Shown here in pieces: positions 1-9,600 of a stretch of DNA of 64,000 nucleotides; within the stretch, counting starts at the first letter, position 1; every line of letters starts with the position of its first letter. Position numbers and translations under genes: made by a program. The stretch comes from Pelotomaculum isophthalicicum JI (GTDB lineage Bacteria; Bacillota; Desulfotomaculia; Desulfotomaculales; Pelotomaculaceae): NCBI RefSeq assembly GCF_029478095.1, contig NZ_JAKOAV010000009.1, positions 36,433-100,432 of the forward strand, in the 5' to 3' direction. The notes under the pieces were generated by a model, which did not search any database, was not told the DNA's origin, and was given only the letters and a program-made list of their open reading frames with translations.

Positions 1-3000
1 TCCAATCCAGCCACGATTATGACAGACGCCAACATGGCCGACCGGGTGTATATCGAGCCCTTGACACCGGAATTTGTCGCCAGAGTAATCCGGCAGGAAA
101 AACCGGACGGCCTGCTCCCCACCCTGGGCGGGCAGGTAGGTCTGAACCTGGCCTTGCAACTTGCGGAATCCGGTATTCTGGCCAGGGAAGGAGTACAGCT
201 TCTGGGTACCTCTTTAGAGGCGATTAAGCGCGCCGAAGACCGGGAATTATTTAAGGAAATGATGCAGACAATCGGGGAGCCTATTCCCGAAAGCATAATT
301 GTTTCAACACTGGAAGAAGCCGAGAACTTTGCCCGCGAAATCGGGCTGCCCTTAATCGTGCGCCCGGCCTACACCCTCGGCGGCACCGGCGGGGGCATCG
401 CTTACACAATGGATGAGTTGCGCAACATCACAACCAGAGGTTTAAAATACAGCATCATTGACCAGGTGTTGATCGAGCGCTGCGTGGTGGGCTGGAAGGA
501 ATTGGAGTACGAGGTAATGCGGGACAGCGCCAATAACTGCATTACCATCTGCAATATGGAAAACATAGATCCGATGGGAATCCACACCGGGGACAGCATC
601 GTGGTGGCTCCTTCGCAAACCTTGAGCGATAAAGAATATCAGCTATTAAGAACAGCGTCCCTGAAGATTATTCGCGCTCTTGGTATAGAAGGTGGTTGTA
701 ATGTGCAATTTGCCCTGGACCCCGCCAGTTTTCAATATTACGTGATCGAAGTCAACCCCAGGGTTTCCCGTTCTTCCGCCCTGGCCTCCAAGGCCACCGG
801 TTACCCGATAGCCAAAGTGGCGGCTAAAATTGCCATGGGCTTGACCCTGGACGAGATTAAAAACGCGGTTACCGGTAAGACCTATGCTTGTTTTGAACCG
901 GCATTGGACTATGTGGTTATTAAATACCCCCGCTGGCCGTTTGACAAGTTCGCCCTGGCCGACCGTGAATTGGGCACTCAGATGAAAGCCACCGGAGAGG
1001 TAATGGCGATCAACCGCACCTTCGAAGGCGCGCTGTTAAAGGCTGTCCGCTCTTTGGAAATCGGGTTGGACTATTTGAAACTGCCTGGAGCGGAATTATT
1101 AAGTTCGGAGGAGCTTGAAGCCAAACTGGCCTGCGCGGAAGATGAACGTCTTTTTCTTGTCGCCGAAGCTTTGCGCCGGGGCTTGACCATTGAGCGGGTA
1201 CATGATATTACCAAAATAGACCGCTTTTTTCTTGATAAAATCCAGGGTATCCTGCAGCTTGAAAATGAAATTTGTCGCACCGCTGAAGAGGGCATATCCC
1301 CTGCCCTGCTAGAACAAGCCAAGAAATTTGGCTTCTCCGACGCCCACCTGGCCAAACTGACCGGGCTGGATCAATGTGAGATAAGGGCTAGACGCAAAGA
1401 AAACGGAATTTTGCCCACTTTTAAAATGGTAGATACCTGCGCCGCCGAGTTTGAAGCTGAAACGCCCTACTATTATTCTTCATACGATCAGGAAGACGAG
1501 TCCCAGGCCACATCCCAGCGCAAGGTTATGGTGCTGGGCTCCGGCCCGATCCGGATCGGACAGGGTATTGAGTTTGACTACTGCTCTGTGCACTCTGTCT
1601 GGGCGCTCCGTGAGCAAGGATTTGAAGCAATTATTGTTAATAATAACCCCGAAACAGTAAGCACTGATTTCGACACCGCCGACAGGCTCTACTTCGAGCC
1701 TCTGGTCACTGAGAATATCTTAAACATCTTGGACAGGGAAAAACCCGAGGGAGTAATTGTGCAGTTCGGTGGCCAAACGGCCATAAATCTGGCCAAGCCT
1801 CTTGAAAACGCCGGCATCAGGATATTGGGAACTACCGTGGAAGATATTGACCGGGCTGAAGACCGCGAACGGTTTGACAGCCTGCTTATTGAGTTGGGTA
1901 TACCTAAACCGCCAGGCCGTACTGCTTTTTCGGTGGATGAAGCGGTCATAATCGCTTCCGAGATTGGGTTCCCGGTGCTGGTGCGTCCCTCTTATGTCCT
2001 TGGCGGCCGGGCCATGGAGATTGTCTATAATAATGACGATTTATTGAATTACATGGCCACTGCGGTAAAAATAACACCTGAACACCCTGTGCTGGTGGAT
2101 AAGTACCTCTTCGGCAAGGAGCTTGAGGTTGACGCCATTTCTGACGGAGTGGACATTATGATTCCGGGAATCATGGAGCATATTGAGCGGGCGGGTGTTC
2201 ATTCCGGTGACAGCACCGCGGTTTATCCACCACAAACACTAAGTCCAAAGATAAAAGAACAAGTTGTCGATTATACCATCAGACTGGCCCGGGCTTTAAA
2301 CGTTAAAGGTCTTATAAATATTCAGTACGTGCTGCATGACGATGGAATTTATGTACTTGAGGTCAACCCCCGGTCCAGCCGTACCGTGCCATATCTGAGC
2401 AAGATTACCGGCATCCCGATGGTTAACCTGGCTACAAAAATTATTATGGGCAGTACTTTAAAGGAAATGGGCTACCACTCCGGGCTCTATCCTGAAGGTG
2501 ACGTTATCGGTGTAAAAGCTCCTGTTTTCTCCTTTGCAAAGCTGCTCCAGGTGGATATTTCATTAGGTCCGGAAATGAAATCAACCGGAGAGGTCATGGG
2601 CGTTGACCGCGACTTTAAAGTAGCTCTATTTAAGGCAATGGTCGCAGCCGGGAGTATGTTTCCTAAAGAGGGAACCGTCCTGGTCACTATAGCCGACCGG
2701 GATAAAGAAGAAGCCCTGCCGGTCATCCGGAGCCTGGAAGACTTGGGCTACCGTATCCTTGCCACTTCCGGAACCGCGGAGCTAATCAGAAAAGCCGGTT
2801 TGCCGGTGGAACAAGTGAAGAAAGTTCACGAAGGCTCCCCGCATATTGTTGACTTGATCCGGGCAAATAAAATAAACCTGGTGATCAACACCTTGACCAA
2901 AGGTAAAGCGCCGGAGCGGGACGGCTTCCAAATCCGCCGGGCGGCAGTTGAATACGGTGTTCCCTGCCTGACATCGCTGGATACCACCCGCGCTATTATA

Positions 3001-3069
3001 GATGTTCTCGCTGAAGAAAAGGAAAAGGAGCATAACAGACTGGTCCCGCTTCAAGAATACATTAAATAA
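1..3069 (+). CDS. carB: Carbamoyl-phosphate synthase large subunit, 5' end outside window
   Basis: Large subunit of carbamoyl-phosphate synthase, which makes carbamoyl phosphate from bicarbonate, ammonia (from the glutaminase subunit) and two ATP. The reading frame is open from base 1 and starts inside the conserved [10 protein letters not shown] region, so about the first 45 residues lie upstream. Two ATP-grasp halves are visible: the first with [12 protein letters not shown] and [20 protein letters not shown], the second with [32 protein letters not shown] and [11 protein letters not shown]. The C-terminal MGS-like allosteric domain follows ([18 protein letters not shown]). It is followed directly by pyrK and pyrD, so this is the pyrimidine-operon copy. 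A second, full-length carB lies in the arginine locus at 54633-57821. Confidence 0.97.
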   Translation, partial: SNPATIMTDANMADRVYIEPLTPEFVARVIRQEKPDGLLPTLGGQVGLNLALQLAESGILAREGVQLLGTSLEAIKRAEDRELFKEMMQTIGEPIPESIIVSTLEEAENFAREIGLPLIVRPAYTLGGTGGGIAYTMDELRNITTRGLKYSIIDQVLIERCVVGWKELEYEVMRDSANNCITICNMENIDPMGIHTGDSIVVAPSQTLSDKEYQLLRTASLKIIRALGIEGGCNVQFALDPASFQYYVIEVNPRVSRSSALASKATGYPIAKVAAKIAMGLTLDEIKNAVTGKTYACFEPALDYVVIKYPRWPFDKFALADRELGTQMKATGEVMAINRTFEGALLKAVRSLEIGLDYLKLPGAELLSSEELEAKLACAEDERLFLVAEALRRGLTIERVHDITKIDRFFLDKIQGILQLENEICRTAEEGISPALLEQAKKFGFSDAHLAKLTGLDQCEIRARRKENGILPTFKMVDTCAAEFEAETPYYYSSYDQEDESQATSQRKVMVLGSGPIRIGQGIEFDYCSVHSVWALREQGFEAIIVNNNPETVSTDFDTADRLYFEPLVTENILNILDREKPEGVIVQFGGQTAINLAKPLENAGIRILGTTVEDIDRAEDRERFDSLLIELGIPKPPGRTAFSVDEAVIIASEIGFPVLVRPSYVLGGRAMEIVYNNDDLLNYMATAVKITPEHPVLVDKYLFGKELEVDAISDGVDIMIPGIMEHIERAGVHSGDSTAVYPPQTLSPKIKEQVVDYTIRLARALNVKGLINIQYVLHDDGIYVLEVNPRSSRTVPYLSKITGIPMVNLATKIIMGSTLKEMGYHSGLYPEGDVIGVKAPVFSFAKLLQVDISLGPEMKSTGEVMGVDRDFKVALFKAMVAAGSMFPKEGTVLVTIADRDKEEALPVIRSLEDLGYRILATSGTAELIRKAGLPVEQVKKVHEGSPHIVDLIRANKINLVINTLTKGKAPERDGFQIRRAAVEYGVPCLTSLDTTRAIIDVLAEEKEKEHNRLVPLQEYIK

Positions 3070-3099
3070 ATAATAATATGCGATATGGGAGGGAAAAAA

Positions 3100-3921
3100 T
3101 TGTCGCCGGTTGCTGACGCGAAAGTTATAAAGCAAGATAAGATTGCGCCGGGTCATTTCAGGTTATACTTGTTTGCGCCGGAAATTGCTGAAGCGGCGAA
3201 ACCGGGGCAATTCGTGCATGTACGCTGTGGCCATACTTCGGACCCGTTATTGCGCAGACCGGTCAGCATCCATGCTGTGGATCGTGAAAAGGGCAAGGTT
3301 ATTCTTTTTTATCGAGTTGCCGGAAAAGGAACCTCCCTTCTTTCGAAAAATAATAGAGGTGACACCATCAGCCTATTGGGGCCGCTCGGTCATGGTTTTT
3401 CGATACCTTCAAGGCATGCGCGTATTTTCGTTGTGGCCGGCGGCATCGGCATTGCACCGCTCTATTTTTTCCTGCAAGAGATAGCTGATTCGGGAACCAG
3501 CGCCGATGTTTTTCTGGGAGCGGCCACAGAAAAACAATTATTCTTTATGAATGAAATTAAGGAATCTGGCCACCGGGTTTTCCCTTCCACCGACGACGGT
3601 TCGACCGGTTACCATGGAACTGTCACCGGTTTATTTGAGGAATATTTACGGAAGAGCGATAATCAAAGCGGACCGATCCGGCGCGGTGATGATGCAAAGG
3701 TTTACGGTTGCGGCCCTTACGGAATGCTTAAACGTTTGACAGATATTATTACAACAGCCGGCATTACCGGTGAAGTATCCCTTGAAGAACGAATGGGCTG
3801 CGGTGTGGGAGCCTGCCTCTCCTGCGCCTGCAAAACCCGGAGTGGGGAAAATGGTGTGCAATACCGGCGGGCCTGTGTGGAAGGCCCGGTTTTTCCGGCC
3901 AAAGAGGTGGTATGGGAATGA
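3100..3921 (+). CDS. pyrK: Dihydroorotate dehydrogenase B, electron-transfer subunit
   Basis: PyrK carries FAD and a [2Fe-2S] cluster and passes electrons from the PyrD flavin to NAD+. About 273 aa. It has the FAD-binding motif LLRRPVSI, a nucleotide-binding region ([13 protein letters not shown]), YGCGPYGML, and a C-terminal cysteine cluster C-x4-C-x2-C-x12-C (beginning CGVGACLSC) that ligates the cluster. A TTG start at 3100 is preferred because GGGAGGG ends six bases before it; an in-frame ATG at 3085 would place that Shine-Dalgarno inside the gene. It lies 30 bases after carB and overlaps pyrD by four bases, so the three are probably co-transcribed. Confidence 0.93.
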   Translation: MSPVADAKVIKQDKIAPGHFRLYLFAPEIAEAAKPGQFVHVRCGHTSDPLLRRPVSIHAVDREKGKVILFYRVAGKGTSLLSKNNRGDTISLLGPLGHGFSIPSRHARIFVVAGGIGIAPLYFFLQEIADSGTSADVFLGAATEKQLFFMNEIKESGHRVFPSTDDGSTGYHGTVTGLFEEYLRKSDNQSGPIRRGDDAKVYGCGPYGMLKRLTDIITTAGITGEVSLEERMGCGVGACLSCACKTRSGENGVQYRRACVEGPVFPAKEVVWE

Positions 3922-4844
3922 GCCGAATCAAGCCGAACCTGTCCGTGAATGTCGGCGGTATTTTGATGAAAAATCCGGTCACCACCGCGTCGGGAACTTT
4001 CGGCTTTGGGCCGGAATACGCGCCTTACCTTTACTTAAACCGCTTGGGCGCCATTGTGGTAAAAGGGATTACCCTGCTGCCGAGAACCGGCAACCCCACC
4101 CCCAGGCTTGCTGAAACACCAGCCGGCATCTTGAATTCCATCGGCCTGCAAAACCCCGGCGTGGAGCGTTTTATTTCTGAAGCGCTACCCTTCCTGGCGA
4201 ATTATGACCTGCCGGTTATTGTTAACATAGCCGGTGACACTGTGGATGACTATGCCCTGCTGGCTGGTAAGCTCAGCCGCGCCCCCGGTGTAGCCGGCCT
4301 GGAAGTCAACATCTCCTGCCCCAACGTTAAAAAAGGCGGGATGCAGTTCGGCAGCGACCCGGCCATGGCGGCGGAAGTCACCCGCGCGGTGAAAGCAAGC
4401 ACAGGCTTGCCGGTGATTGTAAAACTATCACCTAATGTAACCAGCATCGTGGCAGTGGCCGAAAAAGTGGCGGAAGCGGGAGCGGACGCGCTTTCCATGA
4501 TTAATACCGTTTTAGGGATGGCCATCGACATAAAAAAGAAACGTCCGGTGTTGGGAAATGTGCTCGGAGGACTCTCCGGCCCGGCGGTTAAACCGGTGGC
4601 GGTACGGGTGGTCTGGCAGGTATACCAGGCGGTAAAACTGCCTATTATCGGCATGGGCGGTATTACCACAGCTGAAGACGCAATCGAGTTTTTCTTGGCC
4701 GGGGCCACTGCCGTAGCAGTGGGTACCGCCAACTTTATCAACCCCCGGGCAACCATGGATGTGCTCAAGGGGATAGAGAACTACCTTCATGAAAACGGAA
4801 TCAACGAAATCAGCGAACTTACCGGCCTGGCCCAAAAAACATGA
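3918..4844 (+). CDS. pyrD: Dihydroorotate dehydrogenase B, catalytic subunit
   Basis: FMN-dependent oxidation of dihydroorotate to orotate, the fourth step of UMP synthesis. About 308 aa, a class 1B TIM-barrel enzyme: [14 protein letters not shown] near the N-terminus, the substrate loop [20 protein letters not shown] with the active-site region, and the FMN phosphate sites GGLSGPA and GMGGI...[11 protein letters not shown]. The start at 3918 gives an ATGA overlap with the pyrK stop and seven bases after GAGGTGG; ATG 3912 is also in frame but too close to that site. Class 1B enzymes need PyrK, which is immediately upstream. A hairpin terminator follows about 50 bases downstream, and no pyrF or pyrE follows. 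Confidence 0.95.
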   Translation: MSRIKPNLSVNVGGILMKNPVTTASGTFGFGPEYAPYLYLNRLGAIVVKGITLLPRTGNPTPRLAETPAGILNSIGLQNPGVERFISEALPFLANYDLPVIVNIAGDTVDDYALLAGKLSRAPGVAGLEVNISCPNVKKGGMQFGSDPAMAAEVTRAVKASTGLPVIVKLSPNVTSIVAVAEKVAEAGADALSMINTVLGMAIDIKKKRPVLGNVLGGLSGPAVKPVAVRVVWQVYQAVKLPIIGMGGITTAEDAIEFFLAGATAVAVGTANFINPRATMDVLKGIENYLHENGINEISELTGLAQKT

Positions 4845-4892
4845 ATAAAGACCTGCGGGACAACAGCTATCGGCTTACATATATAAAACAAC

Positions 4893-4922
4893 ACACCACC
4901 GGCTAAAGCAGGTGGTTTTATA
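4893..4922 (+). terminator. Rho-independent terminator after pyrD
   Basis: ACCACC at 4895-4900 pairs with GGTGGT at 4911-4916, with an inner GC-TAAA-GC loop, followed by a T-rich run (TTTTATATTT). It closes the pyr operon before the toxin-antitoxin pair. Confidence 0.75.
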
Positions 4923-5000
4923 TTTAAACATATAGTTTTACTTAATGCATTATTGTGATAAAATAATAATATCAGTAGAACTTGTTAAGGTGGTGCAGGA

Positions 5001-5255
5001 GTGGAAATTAATAAAATAAGTTCTAAAGGGCAAATAGTTATTCCAATCACTCTCAGGGAAAAATACGGGCTAAAACCTAACTCGCTTGCCAGGATAACTG
5101 AGATAGATGGACACATAGCGATCATTCCTATTCCGAAAGACCCAATAGGTTCAGCCAGAGGAATGCTTCACGGCGGTGAAACAGCAGCCCAGCACATGAA
5201 AGAAATCCGGGCCGAAGAACTAGAAATTGAACGTAAAAAGAGAGGCCGGGACTGA
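5001..5255 (+). CDS. AbrB/MazE-type antitoxin (VapB-like)
   Basis: An 84-aa DNA-binding antitoxin of the AbrB/SpoVT swapped-hairpin fold. The motif is at the very N-terminus: KISSKGQIVIPITLREKYGL, followed by a strand-rich stretch to about residue 50. The C-terminal 30 residues are charged and helical (QHMKEIRAEELEIERKKRGR), the part that normally wraps a PIN toxin. It starts at GTG after AAGGTGGTGCAGG. The toxin gene begins two bases after the stop. By analogy with the family, the complex probably represses its own promoter. The name vapB is a family inference, so no symbol is given. Confidence 0.85.
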   Translation: MEINKISSKGQIVIPITLREKYGLKPNSLARITEIDGHIAIIPIPKDPIGSARGMLHGGETAAQHMKEIRAEELEIERKKRGRD

Positions 5256-5257
5256 AA

Positions 5258-5671
5258 GTGGAACAATTCGTATTAGATAGTTACGCTGTCCTGTCTTACC
5301 TAAACGATGAACCAGCAGCCCAAGATGTCGAAGATATTTTACGATCAGTCCGGGATATGCAAATTGCAGTTTATATGAGTTGGATTAATCTAGGTGAGGT
5401 TTATTACAGGCTACAGCGCGTATACAACCGTCAAATAGCCAGACAAGCTGTAGAAATTATCAAAGCCTGGCCTATTAAACTGATGCAAGCTGAGGAGCAA
5501 GTTACTATGATGGCCGGGGACATTAAAGCCAGATACCGGTTATCATACGCAGATGCTTTTGCGGCGGCAACAACAGTAAACACCCGTGGAATACTTTTAA
5601 CCGGTGACCCTGAATTTAAGCCATTGGAAAACCATATCATTAAAATCAAGTGGTTAAAACCTAATCACTAG
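5258..5671 (+). CDS. PIN-domain ribonuclease toxin (VapC-like)
   Basis: A 137-aa PIN-domain protein, probably a Mg2+-dependent endoribonuclease that halts growth when released from the antitoxin upstream. Acidic residues expected of the PIN active site can be placed: the N-terminal VLDSYAVLSYL (D7), NLGEVYYR (Glu), SYADAFAAATTV (Asp) and LTGDPEF (Asp). The start is GTG, two bases after the antitoxin stop, so translation is coupled. The RNA target cannot be told from sequence. Confidence 0.87.
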   Translation: MEQFVLDSYAVLSYLNDEPAAQDVEDILRSVRDMQIAVYMSWINLGEVYYRLQRVYNRQIARQAVEIIKAWPIKLMQAEEQVTMMAGDIKARYRLSYADAFAAATTVNTRGILLTGDPEFKPLENHIIKIKWLKPNH

Positions 5672-5697
5672 CATGGGAATGGTAGTATAATTATCCA

Positions 5698-5747
5698 TTG
5701 CTACAAACAAGTGTTTTGGATATAATAGTAATACGAACACTTGTTTG
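5698..5747 (+). promoter_or_regulatory. Sigma-A promoter with two LexA (SOS) boxes
   Basis: A -35 TTGCTA (5698-5703) and -10 TATAAT (5721-5726) are 17 bases apart. The spacer holds CAAACAAGTGTTTTG (5704-5718) and the start region holds CGAACACTTGTTTG (5734-5747). Both fit the Gram-positive LexA/DinR pattern CGAAC-N4-GTTCG with one or two mismatches each. One box lies between the promoter elements and one lies over the transcript start, so LexA would block transcription until DNA damage. Confidence 0.8.
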
Positions 5748-5754
5748 CGGGGTG

Positions 5755-6972
5755 ATGGTTTTGAACTGCCCTATTCTCCTAATTGACGCAAACTCTTTTT
5801 TCGCCTCCTGCCATATCGCTTTAAATCCTGAACTGGCAGATATTCCTGTGGTCGTCGGCGGGGATGAAAAGAAGCGCCACGGGATCTGTCTGGCAGCGAA
5901 CTATATAGCAAAACGTGAATACGGCATAAAAACCGGCATGGCGGTACGGGAGGCCCGCGAGAAACTGGGGAACGAAGGTGTGATTGTTTCCCCGCAGCAC
6001 AGCCTGTACGTTGACTTTTCGGCGCGGATTCTCAGGATCAAACGCCGGTATTCCCCCCTGGTGGAGCCATTCAGCATCGACGAAAGCTGGGTTGATTTGA
6101 CCGGCACGGAACGTCTCCATAAAACAGATTCTTCAGAAGAAATAGCTTCCCGTCTCCAAAAAAATATTTTGGAAGAAACAGGCATACCCACCTCCGTCGG
6201 GATCGGTCCAAACAAGATAATAAGTAAAATGGCGGCGGAAATTAAAAAACCGCTGGGCATTACCAAAGTGAATTTTCAGGACGTTCCCCGGGTGTTCTGG
6301 CCCCTGCCGGTAAAAGAGCTCTTTGGTGTAGGGCACCGGATGGAAAAAAACCTATGGCTCCTTAATATACATTCAATTGGAGATCTGGCAAACTATCCGG
6401 CCGGTACTTTAAAAAAACGGTTCGGGCTAATCGGGTTAATCTTGAAAAACTCTGCCAACGGCGTGGACTATTCCCCGGTCAACCCGGCAAACCTGGAGGT
6501 GGTTAAATCAGCCGGCCACCAAATTACTCTTCCCAAAGATCTGGCCGGGCACGAAAACATCCAGGTGATTATTCACGAACTCTCGGAAATAGTGGGCAGG
6601 CGGGTGCGTATCGGGGGTTATACCGGCAAAACCGTCGGACTTACTCTTAAGGACACCGAATTCCAATGCCTGCACCGGACTCAGTCCATGCCTTATTTTT
6701 CTGACTTGTCGGAGGATATTTACGGCACTGCCGTTGTGCTTCTGCAACGGCACTGGCCGTACTGGAAGCCGGTAAGAATGGTTGGTCTCACTCTTTCCCA
6801 CCTGATCAAAAATTCAGAAGAGCAGTTGGATCTGTTCGGCGTCACCGAAAAAAGGAGAAAGATTACGCGCGCTCTGGATAAAATCAAAGACCGCCATGGT
6901 GAAACAGCGATCTTTAAAGCGACATCCCTGACCGGCGTCAGCGTAATGTTCCAGAACAGATGGGGGTGCTGA
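5755..6972 (+). CDS. Y-family DNA polymerase (DinB/UmuC-like), SOS-controlled
   Basis: Error-prone translesion polymerase, about 405 aa. Palm motifs: LIDANSFFASCHIALNPEL at the N-terminus (catalytic Asp), then the steric-gate region and SIDESWVDLTG (catalytic Asp-Glu). Next are the thumb helix-hairpin-helix motifs (TSVGIGPNKIISKMAAEIKK and LFGVGHRMEKNL) and a little-finger domain to about residue 350. The ATG at 5755 is chosen; TTG 5761 is possible, and a frame opening at 5698 falls inside the promoter. The pattern SFFASCH with a long C-terminus resembles the UvrX/YqjW-type Firmicute polymerases more than classic DinB. It is followed by a small cysteine-rich gene. Confidence 0.9.
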   Translation: MVLNCPILLIDANSFFASCHIALNPELADIPVVVGGDEKKRHGICLAANYIAKREYGIKTGMAVREAREKLGNEGVIVSPQHSLYVDFSARILRIKRRYSPLVEPFSIDESWVDLTGTERLHKTDSSEEIASRLQKNILEETGIPTSVGIGPNKIISKMAAEIKKPLGITKVNFQDVPRVFWPLPVKELFGVGHRMEKNLWLLNIHSIGDLANYPAGTLKKRFGLIGLILKNSANGVDYSPVNPANLEVVKSAGHQITLPKDLAGHENIQVIIHELSEIVGRRVRIGGYTGKTVGLTLKDTEFQCLHRTQSMPYFSDLSEDIYGTAVVLLQRHWPYWKPVRMVGLTLSHLIKNSEEQLDLFGVTEKRRKITRALDKIKDRHGETAIFKATSLTGVSVMFQNRWGC

Positions 6973-6974
6973 CA

Positions 6975-7289
6975 ATGTCCAACACAACGGATTACTACAG
7001 GAGAAATTACCTGTATTCAAGTCACCGGCTCTTTATCCCGGAATCCAAACAAAAAGCGGTGAACACCTGCGGGGACTGCCGGTTCTACATCACAATCATC
7101 GGCAGGGAGGAGAGAAAAATGGGCTGCGCCGCCCTTATTCCCAAGTATTTTGCTATGGAGAAAAAAATCCCGGCTGAAATTGATATCAGTGATTTTTTAA
7201 AGGAAATAGGCAAGGTCGGACTGCAGAATGCCGTAACCTGCTGTGGTGAATACCTTAACGCATGCGGCCTTTTTCAACCTAAAATATAA
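6975..7289 (+). CDS. Small cysteine-rich protein co-transcribed with the SOS polymerase
   Basis: Family not recognised. It is 104 aa, starting at ATG 6975 two bases after the polymerase stop, with GGGGGTG as ribosome-binding site; an in-frame ATG at 6960 overlaps the polymerase. It has six cysteines in pairs (CGDC near residue 32, a single GC near 47, TCCGEY and NACGLF near the end), suggesting a metal site or disulfides, and a tyrosine-rich N-terminus (DYYRRNYLY). There is no membrane segment. It shares the LexA-controlled promoter, so a role in the damage response is inferred. Its stop is nine bases from the convergent hemL stop. Confidence 0.7.
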   Translation: MSNTTDYYRRNYLYSSHRLFIPESKQKAVNTCGDCRFYITIIGREERKMGCAALIPKYFAMEKKIPAEIDISDFLKEIGKVGLQNAVTCCGEYLNACGLFQPKI

Positions 7290-7298
7290 TACCTGCCG

Positions 7299-8615
7299 TT
7301 AAACTGTAGCTGCGGTAACTGCCATTGCCGCCCGGAAAGCGCTCCGCGCCGCTTCCGCCGTTTTTTCCAATTCCTTGTCGCTGTGCGCCAGGGAGATAAA
7401 CGCTGCCTCAAACTGGGAAGGGGCCAGGTAAATTCCCTGCTCCAGCATGGATTTAAAGAAAGCGGTATAACGTTGAGTATTTGATAAACATGCGTTCACG
7501 TAATTTTTAACTTTTGCCCCCGTAAAAAAAACACATAACATCGAACTGACCCGGTTGAAACTGACTTCCACCCCGGTTTCTCCGGCTGCGTCAGTCAGCC
7601 GGCCGGCCAGTTTTGCCGACTTTTCTTCAAGACTTTCATAAACACCCGGTTGGTTTAACATTTTTAGAGTAGCGATGCCCGCCGTCACCGCCAGGGGGTT
7701 TCCCGACAATGTTCCGGCTTGGTATACCGGCCCCGCAGGTGACACCTGCTCCATAATTTTGACGCTGCCGCCGTAAGCGCCCACTGGAAGGCCGCCTCCA
7801 ATCACTTTACCGAGACAGGTTAAGTCCGGGGTCACCCCGTAAAGCTGCTGCGCCCCGCCGTAAGCCACACGAAAACCGGTCATCACTTCGTCAAAAATCA
7901 ACAGGCTGCCGTATTCCCGGGTCAATCGGCGCAGCCCCTCCAGAAAACCCGCGGCGGGCGGAACGACACCCATATTCCCCGCGACCGGTTCCACTATCAC
8001 CGCCGCGATATCTTCACCTTGTTTTCTAAATAACTCATCCAGATAAGTCAAGTCGTTGTATTCCGCGTTTATAGTATCGGCAGCCGTACCGGCCGTTACT
8101 CCCGGACTGGTCGGCACGCCCAGCGTCAGCGCCCCGGAGCCGGCTTTAATCAACAAATAATCGGCGTGCCCGTGGTAACACCCCTCAAACTTGACGATTT
8201 TATTCCTGTTCGTATAACCCCTGGCAAGCCGGAGCGCGCTCATGACGGCTTCGGTGCCGGAATTAACCAGCCGCACCATTTCCACGGACGGCACGGCGTC
8301 AACAATCATGCCGGCCAGGACATTCTCGAATTCAGTCGGCGCCCCAAAACTGGTCCCGGTCTCGTCCAAGCAGCGCTTCAGCGCCTCAACCACCCGCGGG
8401 TGACGGTGCCCCAGGATCAGTGGCCCCCATGAGCACACGTAGTCGACGTATTCGTTCCCGTCAGCGTCATAAACAAACGGTCCCTCACCCCGTTCAATAA
8501 AAAGCGGGGTTGAATCCACCGACTTGAAGGCGCGCACCGGACTGTTGACACCGCCGGGGATAACTTTTTTCGCTTTCTCAAAAAGCTCAACCGACCTGGT
8601 GTAATTCCTGGTCAC
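7299..8615 (-). CDS. hemL: Glutamate-1-semialdehyde 2,1-aminomutase
   Basis: PLP enzyme of the C5 pathway that converts glutamate-1-semialdehyde to 5-aminolevulinate. It is 438 aa, the usual length. Visible motifs are [11 protein letters not shown] near the N-terminus, [18 protein letters not shown] for cofactor phosphate binding, FDEVMTGFR, and the Schiff-base lysine in [17 protein letters not shown]. The GTG start at 8615 is preceded by AGAGGT. It is the last gene of the tetrapyrrole operon, 18 bases after ahbB. Confidence 0.96.
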   Translation of the reverse strand: MTRNYTRSVELFEKAKKVIPGGVNSPVRAFKSVDSTPLFIERGEGPFVYDADGNEYVDYVCSWGPLILGHRHPRVVEALKRCLDETGTSFGAPTEFENVLAGMIVDAVPSVEMVRLVNSGTEAVMSALRLARGYTNRNKIVKFEGCYHGHADYLLIKAGSGALTLGVPTSPGVTAGTAADTINAEYNDLTYLDELFRKQGEDIAAVIVEPVAGNMGVVPPAAGFLEGLRRLTREYGSLLIFDEVMTGFRVAYGGAQQLYGVTPDLTCLGKVIGGGLPVGAYGGSVKIMEQVSPAGPVYQAGTLSGNPLAVTAGIATLKMLNQPGVYESLEEKSAKLAGRLTDAAGETGVEVSFNRVSSMLCVFFTGAKVKNYVNACLSNTQRYTAFFKSMLEQGIYLAPSQFEAAFISLAHSDKELEKTAEAARSAFRAAMAVTAATV

Positions 8616-8633
8616 CTGATTCTGACCTCTTTT

Positions 8634-9110
8634 CTATTCAAAATAACGCATGCTGCTTTTTTTAAGCTCAGCGGTGCTGTACAGCAGGGAATAGTTAGTT
8701 ATCCCGGTGGCCCGGGACAGCCTTTTTGCGATTTCATCACAGTATTCCCGGCTTTGCCCATGGACAACCGTAAAAAGGTTATAAGGCCAACCAGGACGCC
8801 GCGGACGCCGGTAGCAGTGCGTAACTTCTTCAAACCCGGCCATTATCCGTCCCGTTTCAGACACCTTCTCTTCCGGCACATCCCATACCACCATGGCGTT
8901 CGCCACGAAACCGAGATCAAAATGCCGCACTGTCGCTCCAAAACGTCTGATTATCCCGTCGTTAATAAAACTTTTTACTTTATCGATAAGCTCATCCTCG
9001 GTCATCTCCAATTTTTCCGCCATTGCCTGAAAGGGACGGCTAACCAGAGGCAGGCCGTTTTGAAGAACTCTGATTATCTTTATGTCTAGTTCGGTTAGGA
9101 TTTTATCCAC
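8634..9110 (-). CDS. ahbB: Siroheme decarboxylase subunit AhbB
   Basis: A 158-aa Lrp/AsnC-fold protein. With AhbA it removes the two acetate-derived carboxyls of siroheme to give 12,18-didecarboxysiroheme. It has an N-terminal winged helix (DIKIIRVLQNGLPL, then DGIIRRFGATVRH) and the ligand-binding half carrying VTHCYRRPRRPGWPYNLF, the histidine/arginine motif typical of AhbB. It begins at GTG, nine bases after ahbA. It resembles regulators by fold, but its place between ahbA and hemL argues for the enzyme. Confidence 0.9.
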   Translation of the reverse strand: MDKILTELDIKIIRVLQNGLPLVSRPFQAMAEKLEMTEDELIDKVKSFINDGIIRRFGATVRHFDLGFVANAMVVWDVPEEKVSETGRIMAGFEEVTHCYRRPRRPGWPYNLFTVVHGQSREYCDEIAKRLSRATGITNYSLLYSTAELKKSSMRYFE

Positions 9111-9119
9111 CTCGTTTAA

Positions 9120-9572
9120 CTAAAGACTAAAATTAACTCTAACTTTGAATACTTCTTCCGCGGGCAGATCCATTATTTCTCCGATACCTGTTCTCTCACG
9201 GATTAGACCTAATATTTCACTTAACTCATCTTTGCTTCCAGCCAGCACGGTAAACCACATATTAATCTGGTGTTCCCTTAGATAGTTATGGGTCACACCG
9301 GAAAAGGAATTTATTACGGCGGCCACTTCATCCACTCTATCCGGTTCAACCTGCATGGCGCATAAAGTGCCGCTATAGCCAAGTTTTCTTGATTCAAACA
9401 TAGCGCCCAGGCGGCGGATTACCCCTTCGTCCCGCATTCGCTTCAGCCTGGCCAGGACTTCATTCTCGCTCACACCGATAATTTCCCCAAGCTTGCGGTA
9501 CGGCTCCGGTATTAAAGGAAAATTATCTTGGACTAGATCTAATAATTTCCGGTCGATTTTATCCAAATGCAT
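9120..9572 (-). CDS. ahbA: Siroheme decarboxylase subunit AhbA
   Basis: A 150-aa Lrp/AsnC-fold partner of AhbB. The helix-turn-helix region (KIDRKLLDLVQDNFPL, RDEGVIRRLGAMFES) is followed by VTHNYLREHQINMWFTV, the conserved AhbA signature. The start is ATG 9572, preceded by AAGGGG; the frame stays open further upstream across the end of ahbD, but that stretch has no ribosome-binding site. Together AhbA and AhbB make the first committed step of the siroheme-to-haem branch. Confidence 0.9.
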   Translation of the reverse strand: MHLDKIDRKLLDLVQDNFPLIPEPYRKLGEIIGVSENEVLARLKRMRDEGVIRRLGAMFESRKLGYSGTLCAMQVEPDRVDEVAAVINSFSGVTHNYLREHQINMWFTVLAGSKDELSEILGLIRERTGIGEIMDLPAEEVFKVRVNFSL

Positions 9573-9600
9573 GAAACAACGCCCCTTCAGAATATAACCT

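Noticed and set aside
5698..5754. Extending the Y-family polymerase to the TTG at 5698
   Set aside because: That stretch holds the -35, -10 and both LexA boxes, so it is promoter and not coding.
8166..8432. Plus-strand ORF inside hemL and similar long antisense frames across the hem, arg and bio genes
   Set aside because: These are antisense shadows of strongly supported genes with no ribosome-binding sites or recognisable motifs.
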